DNA from: Luteibacter sp. dw_328
Lineage (GTDB): Bacteria; Pseudomonadota; Gammaproteobacteria; Xanthomonadales; Rhodanobacteraceae
Length of the DNA: 64,000 nt
Assembly: GCF_018449605.1 (NCBI RefSeq)
Contig: NZ_JAAVUW010000009.1
Coordinates: forward strand, 148,134-212,133
Direction of reading: 5' to 3'
Part shown: positions 9,389 through 20,300 of the stretch, in pieces
How positions within the stretch are numbered: position 1 is the first letter of the stretch
How the letters are laid out: every line of letters begins with the position of its first letter
The notes under the pieces: model-generated
The model's input: only the letters and a program-made list of their open reading frames with translations
Database searches by the model: none
What the model was told of the DNA's origin: nothing
Made by a program: the position numbers and the translations under genes

Positions 9389-10089
9389 TCAGGGCGACCA
9401 GTACACGTCGACGGCGACACGGTCCTGCTTGAGCACCGCGGCGATCGGGAAATCTTCGCCGGCAAGCGCCTTGCCGAGGATCTCTTTCTTGTCGTTGCCT
9501 TCGATGTGCAGGTAGAGCGCGCGCGTATCGAGTACACGGGGAAGGCTGAGCGTGATGCGCGGCTCACCGGCACCGTCGGCGCGCATCGACAGGACGCTCT
9601 GCTTGCCGTCGAGGTCGAGCGCCTGGGCGAGATGGTCGCCGCCGGGGAAGAACGAAGCGGTATGACCATCCGGACCCATGCCGAGCACGACGACGTCGAA
9701 CGGCTTGCCGAGTGCGTCGACCTTTGCGCCGACGCCCGCGAGCGCGGCGTCGACATCGTCCGCATGCGCCTTGTCGAACAGCGGCTGGAAACCGGCGACG
9801 TGTGCTTCGTGCGCGATCAGCGTTTTCTTGACGAGGCGCGCGTTGGAGCGCTCGTTGTCTTCATCCACCCAGCGCTCGTCGACCAGGGTGATCGTGACCT
9901 TGGACCAGTCGATTTCCTGCTCGGCCAGCACGGCGAACATCAGCTTCGGCGTGCTGCCGCCGCTGACGGCGAGACTGGCTTTGCCGCGTGCCTTGACGGC
10001 GGCATCGAGCTTGCTCGCGATATCTTTGGCCAGCGTGTCGCCGAGGGTCAGGCGATCGGCGAATTCATGGCGGTTCACTTTTGCGTTCA

Positions 10090-10090
<1 letters not shown>
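9389..10090 (-). CDS. pgl: 6-phosphogluconolactonase (DevB/Pgl type)
   Basis: Hydrolyses 6-phosphogluconolactone, the product of glucose-6-phosphate dehydrogenase, to 6-phosphogluconate. The product is 233 aa. SLAVSGGSTPKLMF (about residues 38-51), TITLVDERWV and VLGMGPDGHTASFFPG are the three hallmark blocks of the family. The ATG overlaps the zwf stop as ATGA at 10087-10092, indicating translational coupling to zwf. Confidence 0.95.
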
Positions 10091-11562
<1,472 letters not shown>

Positions 11563-11605
11563 GACAGTGGCCTGTTCAACGTCGAGGGAAGATGCCACCG
11601 GATCG

Positions 11606-11642
11606 TACCAGTGACATACCAGGTCATACCAGCCCCGTACCA
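11606..11642. promoter_or_regulatory. Four phased TACCA half-sites (zwf side)
   Basis: TACCA occurs at 11606, 11617, 11627 and 11638, spacings of 11, 10 and 11 bp, i.e. one per helical turn on the same face. Reversed, it is TGGTA, the half-site type used by HutC-subfamily GntR regulators of amino-sugar genes (DasR and NagR sites carry TGGTC or TGGTA). The neighbouring GntR gene is the likely binder. Confidence 0.6.
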
Positions 11643-11686
11643 ATCGCCGCGGCGTTTCGCCGCCATTGGCGGCACGATTACCCAAC

Positions 11687-11698
11687 GGAAACGTTTCC
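11687..11698. promoter_or_regulatory. AACGTT palindrome upstream of zwf (LacI-type operator candidate)
   Basis: GGAAACGTTTCC is a perfect 12-bp palindrome lying 125 bp upstream of the zwf start. It differs in one base from the site at 3089-3100 in the glk-gluP region. LacI-family proteins typically recognise palindromes centred on CG of this form. Confidence 0.55.
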
Positions 11699-11741
11699 AG
11701 CGCCCATTTGGATCGTGCAAACGACTGTTTGAATCGTCCGG

Positions 11742-11790
11742 TGGTATGGACGAACTTGCACGCGCTTGCCCCAGTGGTCAGGTATTGGTA
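11742..11790. promoter_or_regulatory. TGGTA/TGGTC half-sites upstream of the GntR gene
   Basis: TGGTA at 11742 and 11786 and TGGTC at 11775 lie just upstream of the GntR start at 11801, in the inverse orientation to the TACCA group facing zwf. The last two are 11 bp apart. Autoregulation by the GntR protein is inferred. Confidence 0.45.
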
Positions 11791-11800
11791 TCTTCAGGAA

Positions 11801-12553
11801 ATGGAAATCGCCCTCGTCGCCGAATACCAGCGCCTGCAGCACGACCCGGCCGCCCGGCTGCCGCTGGCGTACATGCGCCTGCGTCGGGCTATTCGCAACG
11901 TGATCGAGAACGGCGAGGTGCAGGTCGGCCATGCGCTGCCCAGCGAACGTGATCTCGCCAGGGCCCTCACCCTGTCCCGGGTCACCGTACGCAAGGCCAT
12001 CGGTGGCCTGGTCGAGGACGGCCTGCTCACCCAGCGCCACGGCGCCGGCACCTTCGTCTCCGAACGTATCGTCAAGCCGCTCTCGCGGATGACCAGCTTC
12101 ACCGAGGACCTGCGTGCGCGCGGCCTCAACCCGCGCTCCGAGTTCTTCGAACGGGCGATCGGCGAAGTCACCCCCGAGGAATCCATGGCGATGAACCTGT
12201 CGCCGGGCACCCAGGTGGTCCGCCTGCATCGCTTGCGCTATGCCGGCGACGAACCGCTGGCCATCGAGCGCAGCGCCGTGCCGTTGTCGCTCCTGCCCGA
12301 CCCGAACCTGGTCGAGGATTCGCTCTACGAGGCCCTGGACAAATTGGGCAACCGCCCGCTTCGTGCCCTGCAACGCCTGCGTGCCGTCGTGCTCGGCCCC
12401 GCGCAGACGCGACTGCTGCGCCTGAGCGCCGGCAGCGCGGGACTCAGCATCGAACGCCGCAGCTTTCTCGACGACGGCCGGATCGTCGAATTCACCTGTT
12501 CCTGGTACCGCGGGGACATCTATGACTTCGTCGCCGAACTGCAAAGCGACTAA
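11801..12553 (+). CDS. GntR-family regulator, HutC/NagR-like subfamily
   Basis: Transcription factor of 250 aa, probably sensing an amino-sugar phosphate. The winged helix at about residues 24-88 shows LPSERDLARALTLSRVTVRKAIGGLVEDGLL and GAGTFV, and the C-terminal UTRA ligand domain runs to the end (RLRYAGDEPLAIERS, LSIERRSFLDDGRIVEFT, WYRGDIYDF). Start chosen at ATG 11801, which begins MEIALVAEYQRL; AGGAA is unusually close, so initiation may be weak or slightly different. The gene is 15 bp before the deaminase gene and in line with nagA, as for NagQ/NagR regulators of N-acetylglucosamine use. Confidence 0.88.
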   Translation: MEIALVAEYQRLQHDPAARLPLAYMRLRRAIRNVIENGEVQVGHALPSERDLARALTLSRVTVRKAIGGLVEDGLLTQRHGAGTFVSERIVKPLSRMTSFTEDLRARGLNPRSEFFERAIGEVTPEESMAMNLSPGTQVVRLHRLRYAGDEPLAIERSAVPLSLLPDPNLVEDSLYEALDKLGNRPLRALQRLRAVVLGPAQTRLLRLSAGSAGLSIERRSFLDDGRIVEFTCSWYRGDIYDFVAELQSD

Positions 12554-12568
12554 CGAGCCAACCAGACC

Positions 12569-13603
12569 ATGACGATCCAGCCGCAAGACACCCTGATGTT
12601 CCGCGAAGCGCACGAGACCGCCGAGGTCGTCGAGCGGCAACTCGCCAACAACGAAGCCGTGATCGGCGCGCTCGCCGAGCGCCTGCGCGCCACACCGCCG
12701 CGCATGGTCATCACCTGCGCACGTGGCAGCTCCGATCACGCGGCCATGTACGCCAAGTACGTGTTTGAAACCCAGCTCGGCGTCGTCACCGCGTCGGCCT
12801 CGCCGTCGGTCACCTCGATTTACCACGCGGCGCAGCGCCTCGACGGCGCGCTCTATGTGGCCGTCTCGCAGTCCGGCAAGAGCCCCGACCTGGTCCGCAA
12901 TGCCGAGGCCGCGAAAAAGGCGGGTGCCTACGTGGTCGCCCTGGTCAACGTGGTGGATTCGCCGCTTGCCGATGTCGCCGACGTCGTCGTGCCCCTGCAC
13001 GCCGGGCCGGAAACCAGCGTCGCCGCGACCAAGAGTTATCTCGGCGCGCTGTTCGCCATCCTGCACATCGCCGCCCGGTGGAGCGGCAAGCCCGAGATCG
13101 CCGATGCGATCACCGCGCTGCCCGCCCAGCTTCGTCACGGTTGGAACGCCGACTGGTCGGCACTCACCGACGGGCTGGTGGATGCGCACAACCTGTTCGT
13201 CGTCGGTCGCGGTTTCGGTTTCGCCGGTGCGCTCGAGGCCGCGCTCAAGTTCAAGGAAACCTGTGGGCTGCATGCCGAAGCCTTCAGCGCGGCCGAAGTG
13301 AAGCACGGCCCGATGGCCCTGGTTGGCCCCCATTTTCCGGTGCTGTTCTTCGCGCAGAACGACGACACCCTGCCCGGCGTGCTCGAGGTCGCCGCCGAGT
13401 TCCGCAAGCGCGGTGCCAAGGTGTGGGTGGCCGCGCCGGGTGCCACCGGTGACGACATCCTCCCGCTCGTCGCCACGGCACCCATCGCCGCGGTGCTGGT
13501 CACCGTGCAGAGCTTCTATCGCGCCACCGCCGCCCTCGCACTGCGCCGTGGCTTCAATCCCGACGTCCCGCCGCACCTGAACAAGGTGACGGAAACCGTC
13601 TGA
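12569..13603 (+). CDS. nagB-II: SIS-domain glucosamine-6-phosphate deaminase (NagB-II type)
   Basis: Predicted to convert glucosamine-6-phosphate to fructose-6-phosphate and ammonia. The product is 344 aa with two sugar-isomerase domains like the isomerase half of GlmS but no glutaminase domain: ITCARGSSDHAAMYAKYVFE and VSQSGKSPD (about 48-105) and VVGRGFGFAGALEAALKFKE with SAAEVKHGP (about 210-250). This is the NagB-II replacement of classical NagB described in several Gammaproteobacteria. It lies between the GntR gene and nagA with 17 bp to nagA, supporting amino-sugar catabolism rather than cell-wall synthesis. Confidence 0.88.
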   Translation: MTIQPQDTLMFREAHETAEVVERQLANNEAVIGALAERLRATPPRMVITCARGSSDHAAMYAKYVFETQLGVVTASASPSVTSIYHAAQRLDGALYVAVSQSGKSPDLVRNAEAAKKAGAYVVALVNVVDSPLADVADVVVPLHAGPETSVAATKSYLGALFAILHIAARWSGKPEIADAITALPAQLRHGWNADWSALTDGLVDAHNLFVVGRGFGFAGALEAALKFKETCGLHAEAFSAAEVKHGPMALVGPHFPVLFFAQNDDTLPGVLEVAAEFRKRGAKVWVAAPGATGDDILPLVATAPIAAVLVTVQSFYRATAALALRRGFNPDVPPHLNKVTETV

Positions 13604-13620
13604 TTCATGGAGTTCCTGGT

Positions 13621-14766
13621 ATGACCCTCGCCCTCGTCAACGGCCGCGTCCTTACCGATAACGGATTCCAGGGTGGCTTTGCCGTCCTCATCGACGACGG
13701 AAAAATCACCGGGCTCGCGCTGCCCTCCGATCCGCGCGTGCGCGCGGCCGAGCGCCACGATCTCGGTGGCCGCACCCTGCTGCCCGGCTTTATCGACTGC
13801 CAGGTCAACGGCGGCGGTGGCGTGCTGTTCAACGACGTACCCACCGTCGATGCGATCCGCAGGATCGGCGAGGCGCATGCGAAGTTCGGCACGACCGGCT
13901 TCCTGCCTACCCTCATCAGCGACGATGTCGACGTCATGGCGAAGGCTATCGACGCCGTGAACGAAGCCGTGGCCCAGGGCGTGCCCGGCGTGCTCGGCAT
14001 CCATCTCGAAGGCCCGTTCATCGCGCCCGAACGCAAGGGGGTGCACGATCCGGCCAAGTTCCGCATCGCCGATGCGAGTGACGTGGCGATGGTCGCGCGC
14101 CGCCATGGTGGCGTCACCTTGCTCACCCTCGCACCGGAACGCGCCAGCGCCGCCGTGCTGCAGGAGCTGGTCGCCAACGGCGTCATCGTCGCTGCCGGCC
14201 ACACCGCCGCCGACTACGACACCACGCGTAACGCGCTGGCCACTGGCATTCGCGGCTTCACGCACCTGTTCAACGCCATGACCCCGTTCACCAGCCGCGA
14301 ACCTGGTGTGGTCGGTGCCGCACTCGAGGATCCCGCCAGCTGGTGCGGTCTGATTGTCGACGGCCACCACGTGCATCCGGCTTCCTTGCGTGTCGCCATC
14401 GCGGCGAAGGCGCGCGAGAAGATGATGCTGGTGACCGATGCCATGCCGCCGGTCGGCTCCGACGACCCGACCTTCGTGCTGAAGGGCGAGACGATCACGG
14501 TGAAGGACGGTGTCTGCCAGACCGCCGACGGCACCCTGGCCGGCTCCGCGCTGGACATGGCCACGGCCGTACGCAACACGATCAACATGGTCGGCGTGCC
14601 TTATGACGAAGCCGCCCGCATGGCCTCGACCTACCCGGCCGCCTTCCTCGGCCTCGGCGCCACACACGGTCACATCGCCGCCGGCTACCGGGCCGACCTG
14701 GTCGTGATGGACCACAACCACGAGGTCGTCGAGACCTGGATCGGTGGCGTCCGCGTCGTCGGCTGA
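13621..14766 (+). CDS. nagA: N-acetylglucosamine-6-phosphate deacetylase
   Basis: Removes acetate from N-acetylglucosamine-6-phosphate, supplying the deaminase encoded upstream. The 381-aa amidohydrolase shows GFIDCQVNGGGG (about residues 58-69), GIHLEGPFIAPERKG, AGHTAADYD, THLFNAMTPFTSREPG and VTDAMPPVG, the metal- and substrate-binding blocks in family order. It is third in the gntR-nagB-nagA unit. No kinase or importer for N-acetylglucosamine is present in the window, so those steps must be encoded elsewhere. Confidence 0.95.
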   Translation: MTLALVNGRVLTDNGFQGGFAVLIDDGKITGLALPSDPRVRAAERHDLGGRTLLPGFIDCQVNGGGGVLFNDVPTVDAIRRIGEAHAKFGTTGFLPTLISDDVDVMAKAIDAVNEAVAQGVPGVLGIHLEGPFIAPERKGVHDPAKFRIADASDVAMVARRHGGVTLLTLAPERASAAVLQELVANGVIVAAGHTAADYDTTRNALATGIRGFTHLFNAMTPFTSREPGVVGAALEDPASWCGLIVDGHHVHPASLRVAIAAKAREKMMLVTDAMPPVGSDDPTFVLKGETITVKDGVCQTADGTLAGSALDMATAVRNTINMVGVPYDEAARMASTYPAAFLGLGATHGHIAAGYRADLVVMDHNHEVVETWIGGVRVVG

Positions 14767-14790
14767 CAGCGTAACATTTGTTAAATCCGC

Positions 14791-14819
14791 GTGACATGAA
14801 CCCGGCGGCCCGCTAGAGT
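14791..14819 (+). promoter_or_regulatory. Sigma-70-like promoter for the btuB leader
   Basis: GTGACA (14791-14796), a 17-bp spacer and TAGAGT (14814-14819) would start transcription near 14826, just at the beginning of the riboswitch fold. Both hexamers deviate from consensus, so this is tentative. Confidence 0.45.
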
Positions 14820-14820
14820 G

Positions 14821-15035
14821 GCGCCGTTCGGGTGTCCCGGCCGGCGGTCGCTGGTGGGATGAAACGGGAAGCCGGTGCGTCGCCTCGCGACTATTCCGGC
14901 ACTGCCCCCGCAACGGTAAGCGACAGGAAGGCCTGAAGGTCTTTACGGAAACCGGCCATACGCCACTGCGAAAGCGGGAAGGCGCCGGGTTCCGCCACGG
15001 CAGGTGGCTGACGCGAGTCCGGAGACCGGCCCGAT
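14821..15035 (+). ncRNA. Cobalamin (adenosylcobalamin) riboswitch
   Basis: Leader RNA that binds a B12 cofactor and lowers expression of the downstream receptor. Diagnostic blocks appear in order: GGGAAGCCGGTGCG (14867-14880), ACTGCCCCCGCAACGGTAA (14901-14919), the B12 box GCCACTG...GGGAAGGC (14962-14983) and GCGAGTCCGGAGACC (15013-15027). It is followed by a terminator hairpin and then btuB, the classical arrangement. Confidence 0.93.
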
Positions 15036-15040
15036 GCATT

Positions 15041-15067
15041 CGCCTCGCGACACTCGCGGGGCGTTTT
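15041..15067 (+). terminator. Riboswitch expression-platform terminator
   Basis: CGCCTCGCGA (15041-15050) and TCGCGGGGCG (15054-15063) form a 10-bp stem (one G-U pair) with a CAC loop, followed by TTTT (15064-15067). Sited between the B12 aptamer and btuB, it would end transcription when cofactor is bound. The start codon is 118 bp further on. Confidence 0.7.
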
Positions 15068-15185
15068 ATGTTGGGCGATTCGCGGAGGGCGGATCCGGAC
15101 AGCGTTCCGGGTCGATCCGTGCCCGCATGCCGTTCGCCGTTTGTCCTCCGTGTCGTCTTTAGCGACGCACTAAGGAAACGGCTCC

Positions 15186-17069
15186 ATGAAGAAGACCCTG
15201 CTCGCGATGGCCCTGCTGTCGTCCATCGCCGCCGCCCACGCGGCCGACGCTCCCGCCGAGAAGCTCGATCCGGTGGTGGTCACGGCCAACCGTGCGGCCA
15301 CGCCGCTCGACGAAGTGCTCGCCCCGGTCACGCTGATCACCCGCGAGGACATCGAGCGCCTGCAGCCGGTCAGCGTGCAGGACCTGCTCACCGGCCTGCC
15401 GGGCATCGTCATGGCGAACACCGGTGGCATCGGCCAGCAGACCTCGCTGTTCATGCGCGGCACCAACTCGTCGCACACCCTGGTCCTATTGGACGGTGTG
15501 CGCGTCGGCACGGTCGGTGCCGGCATCCCGGCCTACGAGCAGCTGCCGGTGGACCAGATCGACCACATCGAGATCGTTCGCGGCCCGCAGTCGAGCCTGT
15601 ATGGCTCGGACGCCATCGGTGGCGTCATCCAGATCTTCACCCGCCACGGCCAGGCCGGCGAAGCGCCCACGCCTTCGGTGTCGGTCACCGGTGGTAGCCA
15701 CGGCTACACCGACGGCCAGTTCGGCCTGTCCGGTGGCACGCAGCACAGCTGGTACAACGCCAGCCTCGGCGGCCAGTACACCTCGGGCATCAATGCCTGC
15801 CGCGTCGGCGCGGGCGAGGCCTTCAAAGGCTGCTTCACCGACGAGCCCGACCATGACGCCTACCGCACCTATAACGGCGCGCTCTCCGGCGGCTACCGCT
15901 GGGACGACGGCACGGAGCTCACCGGCAGCTGGCTGCGTAGCAAGGGCGACATCGAATACGACGGTGACTTCCAGAACCTGACCCGCCGCTCGCAGCAGGT
16001 CGCCGGCACCAAGCTCGCGTTCAACGCGCTGGAGAACTGGCGCATGTCGATCAGCCTGGGCCAGAACCAGGACCGCGCCGACAACTACCTCAACGGCGCC
16101 GACAAGACCCTGGACTTCGTGAACTACGGCGTCGACAAGGCGCGCGTGGGTTACCTGTACTCCAAGCGTAACCAGGCCTCCTGGCAGAACGATTTCACGC
16201 TCGCTCCGGGCCAGACGCTCAGCGTCGGCGTGGACTTCCAGCAGGAAAAGCTCAAGAGCGACACGGATTACCTGAAGGACACGCGCGAGAACACCGGCGT
16301 GTTCGCGCTGTACCAGGGCATCTTCGGCGCCAATGAGATCCAGCTGTCGGCACGTCACGACCACAACAACCAGTTCGGCAACCACACCACCGGCCAGGCC
16401 GCGTACGGCTTCCGCTTCGACAACGGCATGAAGGTCACCGCCTCCTACGGCACCGCGTTCCACGCGCCGACCTTCAACGACGAGTACTACCCGTACGGCG
16501 CGCCGGTGAACCTGAGCCCGGAGAAGTCGCGCACGGCCGAGATCGGCCTGTCGGCCCGCCCGGGCATCTGGAACTGGGCGGTCAACGCCTACCAGACCCG
16601 GGTGAACGACCTGATCGGCTTCGATGCGAATTTCCTGCCGATCAACGTCAGCAAGGCGCGCATCCGTGGCGTTGAAGGACAGCTGGGCGCGGACGTGGAC
16701 GGCTGGCACCTGCGCGGCTACGCCACCCTGCAGCAGCCGAAGGACCGTGACAGCGGTGACGAGTACAACAACCTCCTGGCCCGTCGTCCCAAGCGCACCG
16801 CCCGCGTGGACGTGGACCGCGATCTCGGCGCCTTCACCGTGGGTGGCTCGGTCTACTCCGCCGGTTACAGCTACGACGATGCCGCGAATACGACACGCCT
16901 GGGCGGCTACGCGACGGCGGATGTTCGTGCCACCTGGCACGTGGATAGCGACTGGAGCGTCCAGGGTCGCCTGGCCAATGTGTTCGATCGTCGCTATGAG
17001 ACCGCCGCGTATTACAACCAGCTGGGGCGGACGTATTACCTGACCGTGCGGTATTCGCCGGCGCGTTGA
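15186..17069 (+). CDS. btuB: TonB-dependent vitamin B12 receptor BtuB
   Basis: Outer-membrane receptor importing cobalamin with energy from TonB. The product is 627 aa: signal peptide 1-19 (ending AAAHA), TonB box DPVVVTA at 28-34, plug domain to about residue 150 with LLTGLPGIVM, MRGTNSSHTLVLLDGVRV and IVRGPQSSLYGSDAIGGVI, then a beta barrel ending YYLTVRYSP. Family length is about 610-630 aa. The upstream cobalamin riboswitch fixes the substrate assignment. The gene is followed by a paired repeat, not by other B12 genes. Confidence 0.94.
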   Translation: MKKTLLAMALLSSIAAAHAADAPAEKLDPVVVTANRAATPLDEVLAPVTLITREDIERLQPVSVQDLLTGLPGIVMANTGGIGQQTSLFMRGTNSSHTLVLLDGVRVGTVGAGIPAYEQLPVDQIDHIEIVRGPQSSLYGSDAIGGVIQIFTRHGQAGEAPTPSVSVTGGSHGYTDGQFGLSGGTQHSWYNASLGGQYTSGINACRVGAGEAFKGCFTDEPDHDAYRTYNGALSGGYRWDDGTELTGSWLRSKGDIEYDGDFQNLTRRSQQVAGTKLAFNALENWRMSISLGQNQDRADNYLNGADKTLDFVNYGVDKARVGYLYSKRNQASWQNDFTLAPGQTLSVGVDFQQEKLKSDTDYLKDTRENTGVFALYQGIFGANEIQLSARHDHNNQFGNHTTGQAAYGFRFDNGMKVTASYGTAFHAPTFNDEYYPYGAPVNLSPEKSRTAEIGLSARPGIWNWAVNAYQTRVNDLIGFDANFLPINVSKARIRGVEGQLGADVDGWHLRGYATLQQPKDRDSGDEYNNLLARRPKRTARVDVDRDLGAFTVGGSVYSAGYSYDDAANTTRLGGYATADVRATWHVDSDWSVQGRLANVFDRRYETAAYYNQLGRTYYLTVRYSPAR

Positions 17070-17077
17070 GGCACCCC

Positions 17078-17163
17078 CATCGCCGATGAATCGGCTCCCA
17101 CAGGAGAACTGCTGGCCCCTTCAAGGTGGCAAGTCTTTTGTGGGAGCCGCTTCAGCGGCGATT
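17078..17163. repeat. Paired palindromic repeat with mixed arms
   Basis: The left unit has the GATGAATC core, the right unit the GCTTCAGC core in inverse orientation, about 33 bp apart. Mixing of the two variants in one pair shows they belong to one mobile or mutable family. Located between btuB and the RND gene. Confidence 0.8.
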
Positions 17164-17305
17164 CCCTATGTTTTGCCTCGATATAAATGAACGCGACACC
17201 CCTGCCTTCCGGCAGGGCCCCCACTAAAGGCACACGCGACACCGTCGCGCTGCCGTCATAAAGTCCACGGGCGCGGGTATGCTTCCCGCGATCACAGGAA
17301 GTGTC

Positions 17306-20300
17306 GTGAACTTTTTTGCACCATTCATTCGCCGGCCGAGAGGTACGTCGCTGCTTGCGGCGGGCCTGACCCTTGCCGGTGCGATCGCATACATGCTGCT
17401 TGGCGTGGCCGCGCTGCCCTCGATCGAGGTGCCGGCGGTATTCATCCAGACCCAGATGCCGGGCGCCAACGCGCAGACCATGGCGTCGACCATCATCGCG
17501 CCCCTGGAACGCCACCTCGGCCAGATTCCGGGCGTCGACCAGATGTACTCGAACAGCTCCGAAGGGGCTGGCTTCGTTCGTGTCCGCTTCACCATGGACC
17601 GCAGTACTGACGCTGCCGCACGCGACGTGCAGGCGGCCATCAACGCGGCCGCGGCCGATCTGCCGGCCGGCATGCCCTCGCCGCCGCAGTACTTCAAGTT
17701 CGATACCGGGCAGATTCCCGTCCTCCTCGTCGCCTTCACTTCGAAGACGATGCCGCCGGACAAACTGTTCGACGTGGTCAATACGCTGATCATGCCCAGT
17801 GTGAAGCAGATCGACGGCGTCTCGCGCGTGCAGGTGTTCGGTGGCACGCCGCATGCCGTGCGCATCGAGCTGGATACCAATGCGCTGTCGTCCAAGCAGC
17901 TGACGGCCAACGACGTTTCCAATGCACTGAACGCGGCCAACGTGAATTCCCCGCAGGGTGTGCTGTCCGACGGCGTCACGCAGATGACCGTGACCGCCAA
18001 CGACGGACTGCGCGAGCCGGAAGATTTCGCCAACATCCTCATCGCCGTGCGCAACAACGTACCGGTACGCTTGTCCGACATCGCCAAGGTGACCAGCGGC
18101 GAGCAGGATCAGTACCAGGCGGCGTGGTTCCAGGGCGACCGCTCGGTCACCATGCAGATCAGCAAGCGGCCGGAGGCCAACTCCATTGCCACGGCCGAGG
18201 CGATCCGCGCCGCCTTGCCGCGCTTCCAGTCGTCGTTGCCCGCCGATGCCGTGGTGACGCCGATCTTCGACCTCACGCAGACCACCCAGTCGGCCCTGCA
18301 CGAGGTAAAGGTCGCGCTGCTCATCAGTATCGTGATGGTGGTGCTGGTGATGATGGTGTTCCTGCGTCGCCTGGGCCCCACCCTGATCGCCACGCTCAGC
18401 GTGCCGCTGTCGCTGGCTGGCGCGTTCGTGGTGATGTGGATCCTCGGTTACACGCTCAACACCATGTCGCTGATGGCGCTGGTGCTGTGCATCGGCTTCG
18501 TCGTGGACGATGCGATCGTGGTGATCGAGAACATCGTTCGCCATATGGAGAATGGAACGGGCCCGATGCCAGCCTCGCTGGAAGGCGTACGCGAGATCGG
18601 GTTCACCGTCGTCTCGATCACGCTGTCGCTGATCGCCGTGTTCGCGCCACTGCTGTTCGGCAACAACATGATCACCAAGCTGCTGCGCGAGTTCTCGGTG
18701 ACGCTTGCCGCCGCCGTGGTGATCTCGGCCGTCGTCTCGCTGACCCTGACGCCGGCGTTGTGCGCCAGGTATCTCAAGCACGACGATGCCGATCGCAAGG
18801 TAAGCCGCTGGGAGCGTGCGCTCGAGCGCTTCGATCGTGGCCTTCTCGGCACGTACGAACGCGCGCTCAACTGGGCTATGCGGCATCGGCGGGTGATGCG
18901 CTGGCAGCCGCTGATCCTGCTGTTCGCGACGTTTGCGCTTGGCTTCGCGGTGGTGAAAACCGCTGGCGGCAATTTCATGCCCGACGAAGATACCGGCATG
19001 CTGCAGGCCGAGGTGACCGCGGACGCGAACATCTCGCCAGACGAAATGTCACGCCGGCTCAAGCGCGTCGGCGACATCATGCAGAACGACCCCACGGTCG
19101 CCGATGTAAACACCATCCTCGGCAGCGGCAATGACGGCGCGGCCGTCGGCAACTCCGGCCTGATGTTCATCGACCTCAAGCCGAAGGGCAGCGGGCCGGA
19201 CCATCGCAAGGAATCGATCAAGGAGATCATGGAGCGCCTCGGTAAGCAGTACGAGAAGCTCTCCGATGTCCAGGTTTTCATGAGCCCCGTGCAGTTCCTC
19301 GGCGGCGGTGGGAATAACGGCAACCGCGGGCAGTACTCGTTCCAGCTGATCAGCACCGGCGGCGAGAACCTCCAGCCCTGGGTGATGAAGCTGGTGCGCA
19401 AGATGCGCACGATTCCCGAGTTCAAGGATGTCGGAAGTGACTTCGACGTGGTCGGCAAGCAGCAGATGCTTCAGGTGGACCGCGATTCGGCGGGGCGTCT
19501 GTCGGTTGGCATGGGCATGGTCGATTCCGCGCTTTATAACGCCTTCGGCCAGCGTCAGGTCTCGATCATCTACTCGGATATCAACCAGTACTGGGTGGTG
19601 CTCACGGCAGCCGCGGCGCAAACGTTGAGCCCCGACGCCCTGTTGAATACCTACGTGAAGAGCGGCACAGGCGTCATGGTGCCACTGTCCGCGCTGGCAA
19701 AGATCGCCCCGGTCGCGACGCCCACCACGATCACTCACCAGAACCAGCTCGAATCGGCCGACATCACCTACAACCTTCCGCCGAAGATCGCCCCGGACAA
19801 GGGCAACGCCATGGTCGAGGAGGCCGTGCGCCAGCTCAACCTGCCCGAGGGGATCCGCATGGACTTCACTGGCACGAACCAGCGGCTGAAAGATGCTCAA
19901 TCCAATGGCATGGTGTTGTTGATCGGGGCGATCCTCGCCGTCTATATCGTGCTGGGCATTCTCTACGAGAGCCTCGGGCATCCGTTGACGATCATCTCCA
20001 CACTGCCGGCCGCGGGCGCGGGTGCCTTCCTCGCCATGCTGATCACGCAGCAGCAGCTCACGCTGATGACGATCATCGCGGTGCTGTTGTTGATCGGCAT
20101 CGTGAAGAAGAACGCCATCCTGATGGTCGATTTCGCGCTCGTCGCGCAACGCGAGTACGGGATGTCGCCCGTGGAGGCGATCCGTCAGGCCGCGCTGGTG
20201 CGGTTCCGACCCATCACCATGACCACCCTGGTGGCGATGGGCGCAGCGCTTCCGCTGGCGATCGGCTTCGGCGTGGGTTCGGAGATGCGTCGCCCGCTCG

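Noticed and set aside
11563..11685. N-terminal extension of zwf in the same frame
   Set aside because: The extra 41 codons translate the TACCA repeat region and the AACGTT palindrome, and family members begin close to the FGGTGDL motif.
11678..13576. 632-codon open frame on the minus strand across the GntR and NagB-II genes
   Set aside because: Both plus-strand genes have clear family motifs. The minus product is Gly/Arg/His-rich and has no recognisable domain.
17036..18886. 616-codon open frame on the minus strand opposite the RND gene
   Set aside because: Very His/Arg-rich translation with no domain; the RND gene on the plus strand is certain.
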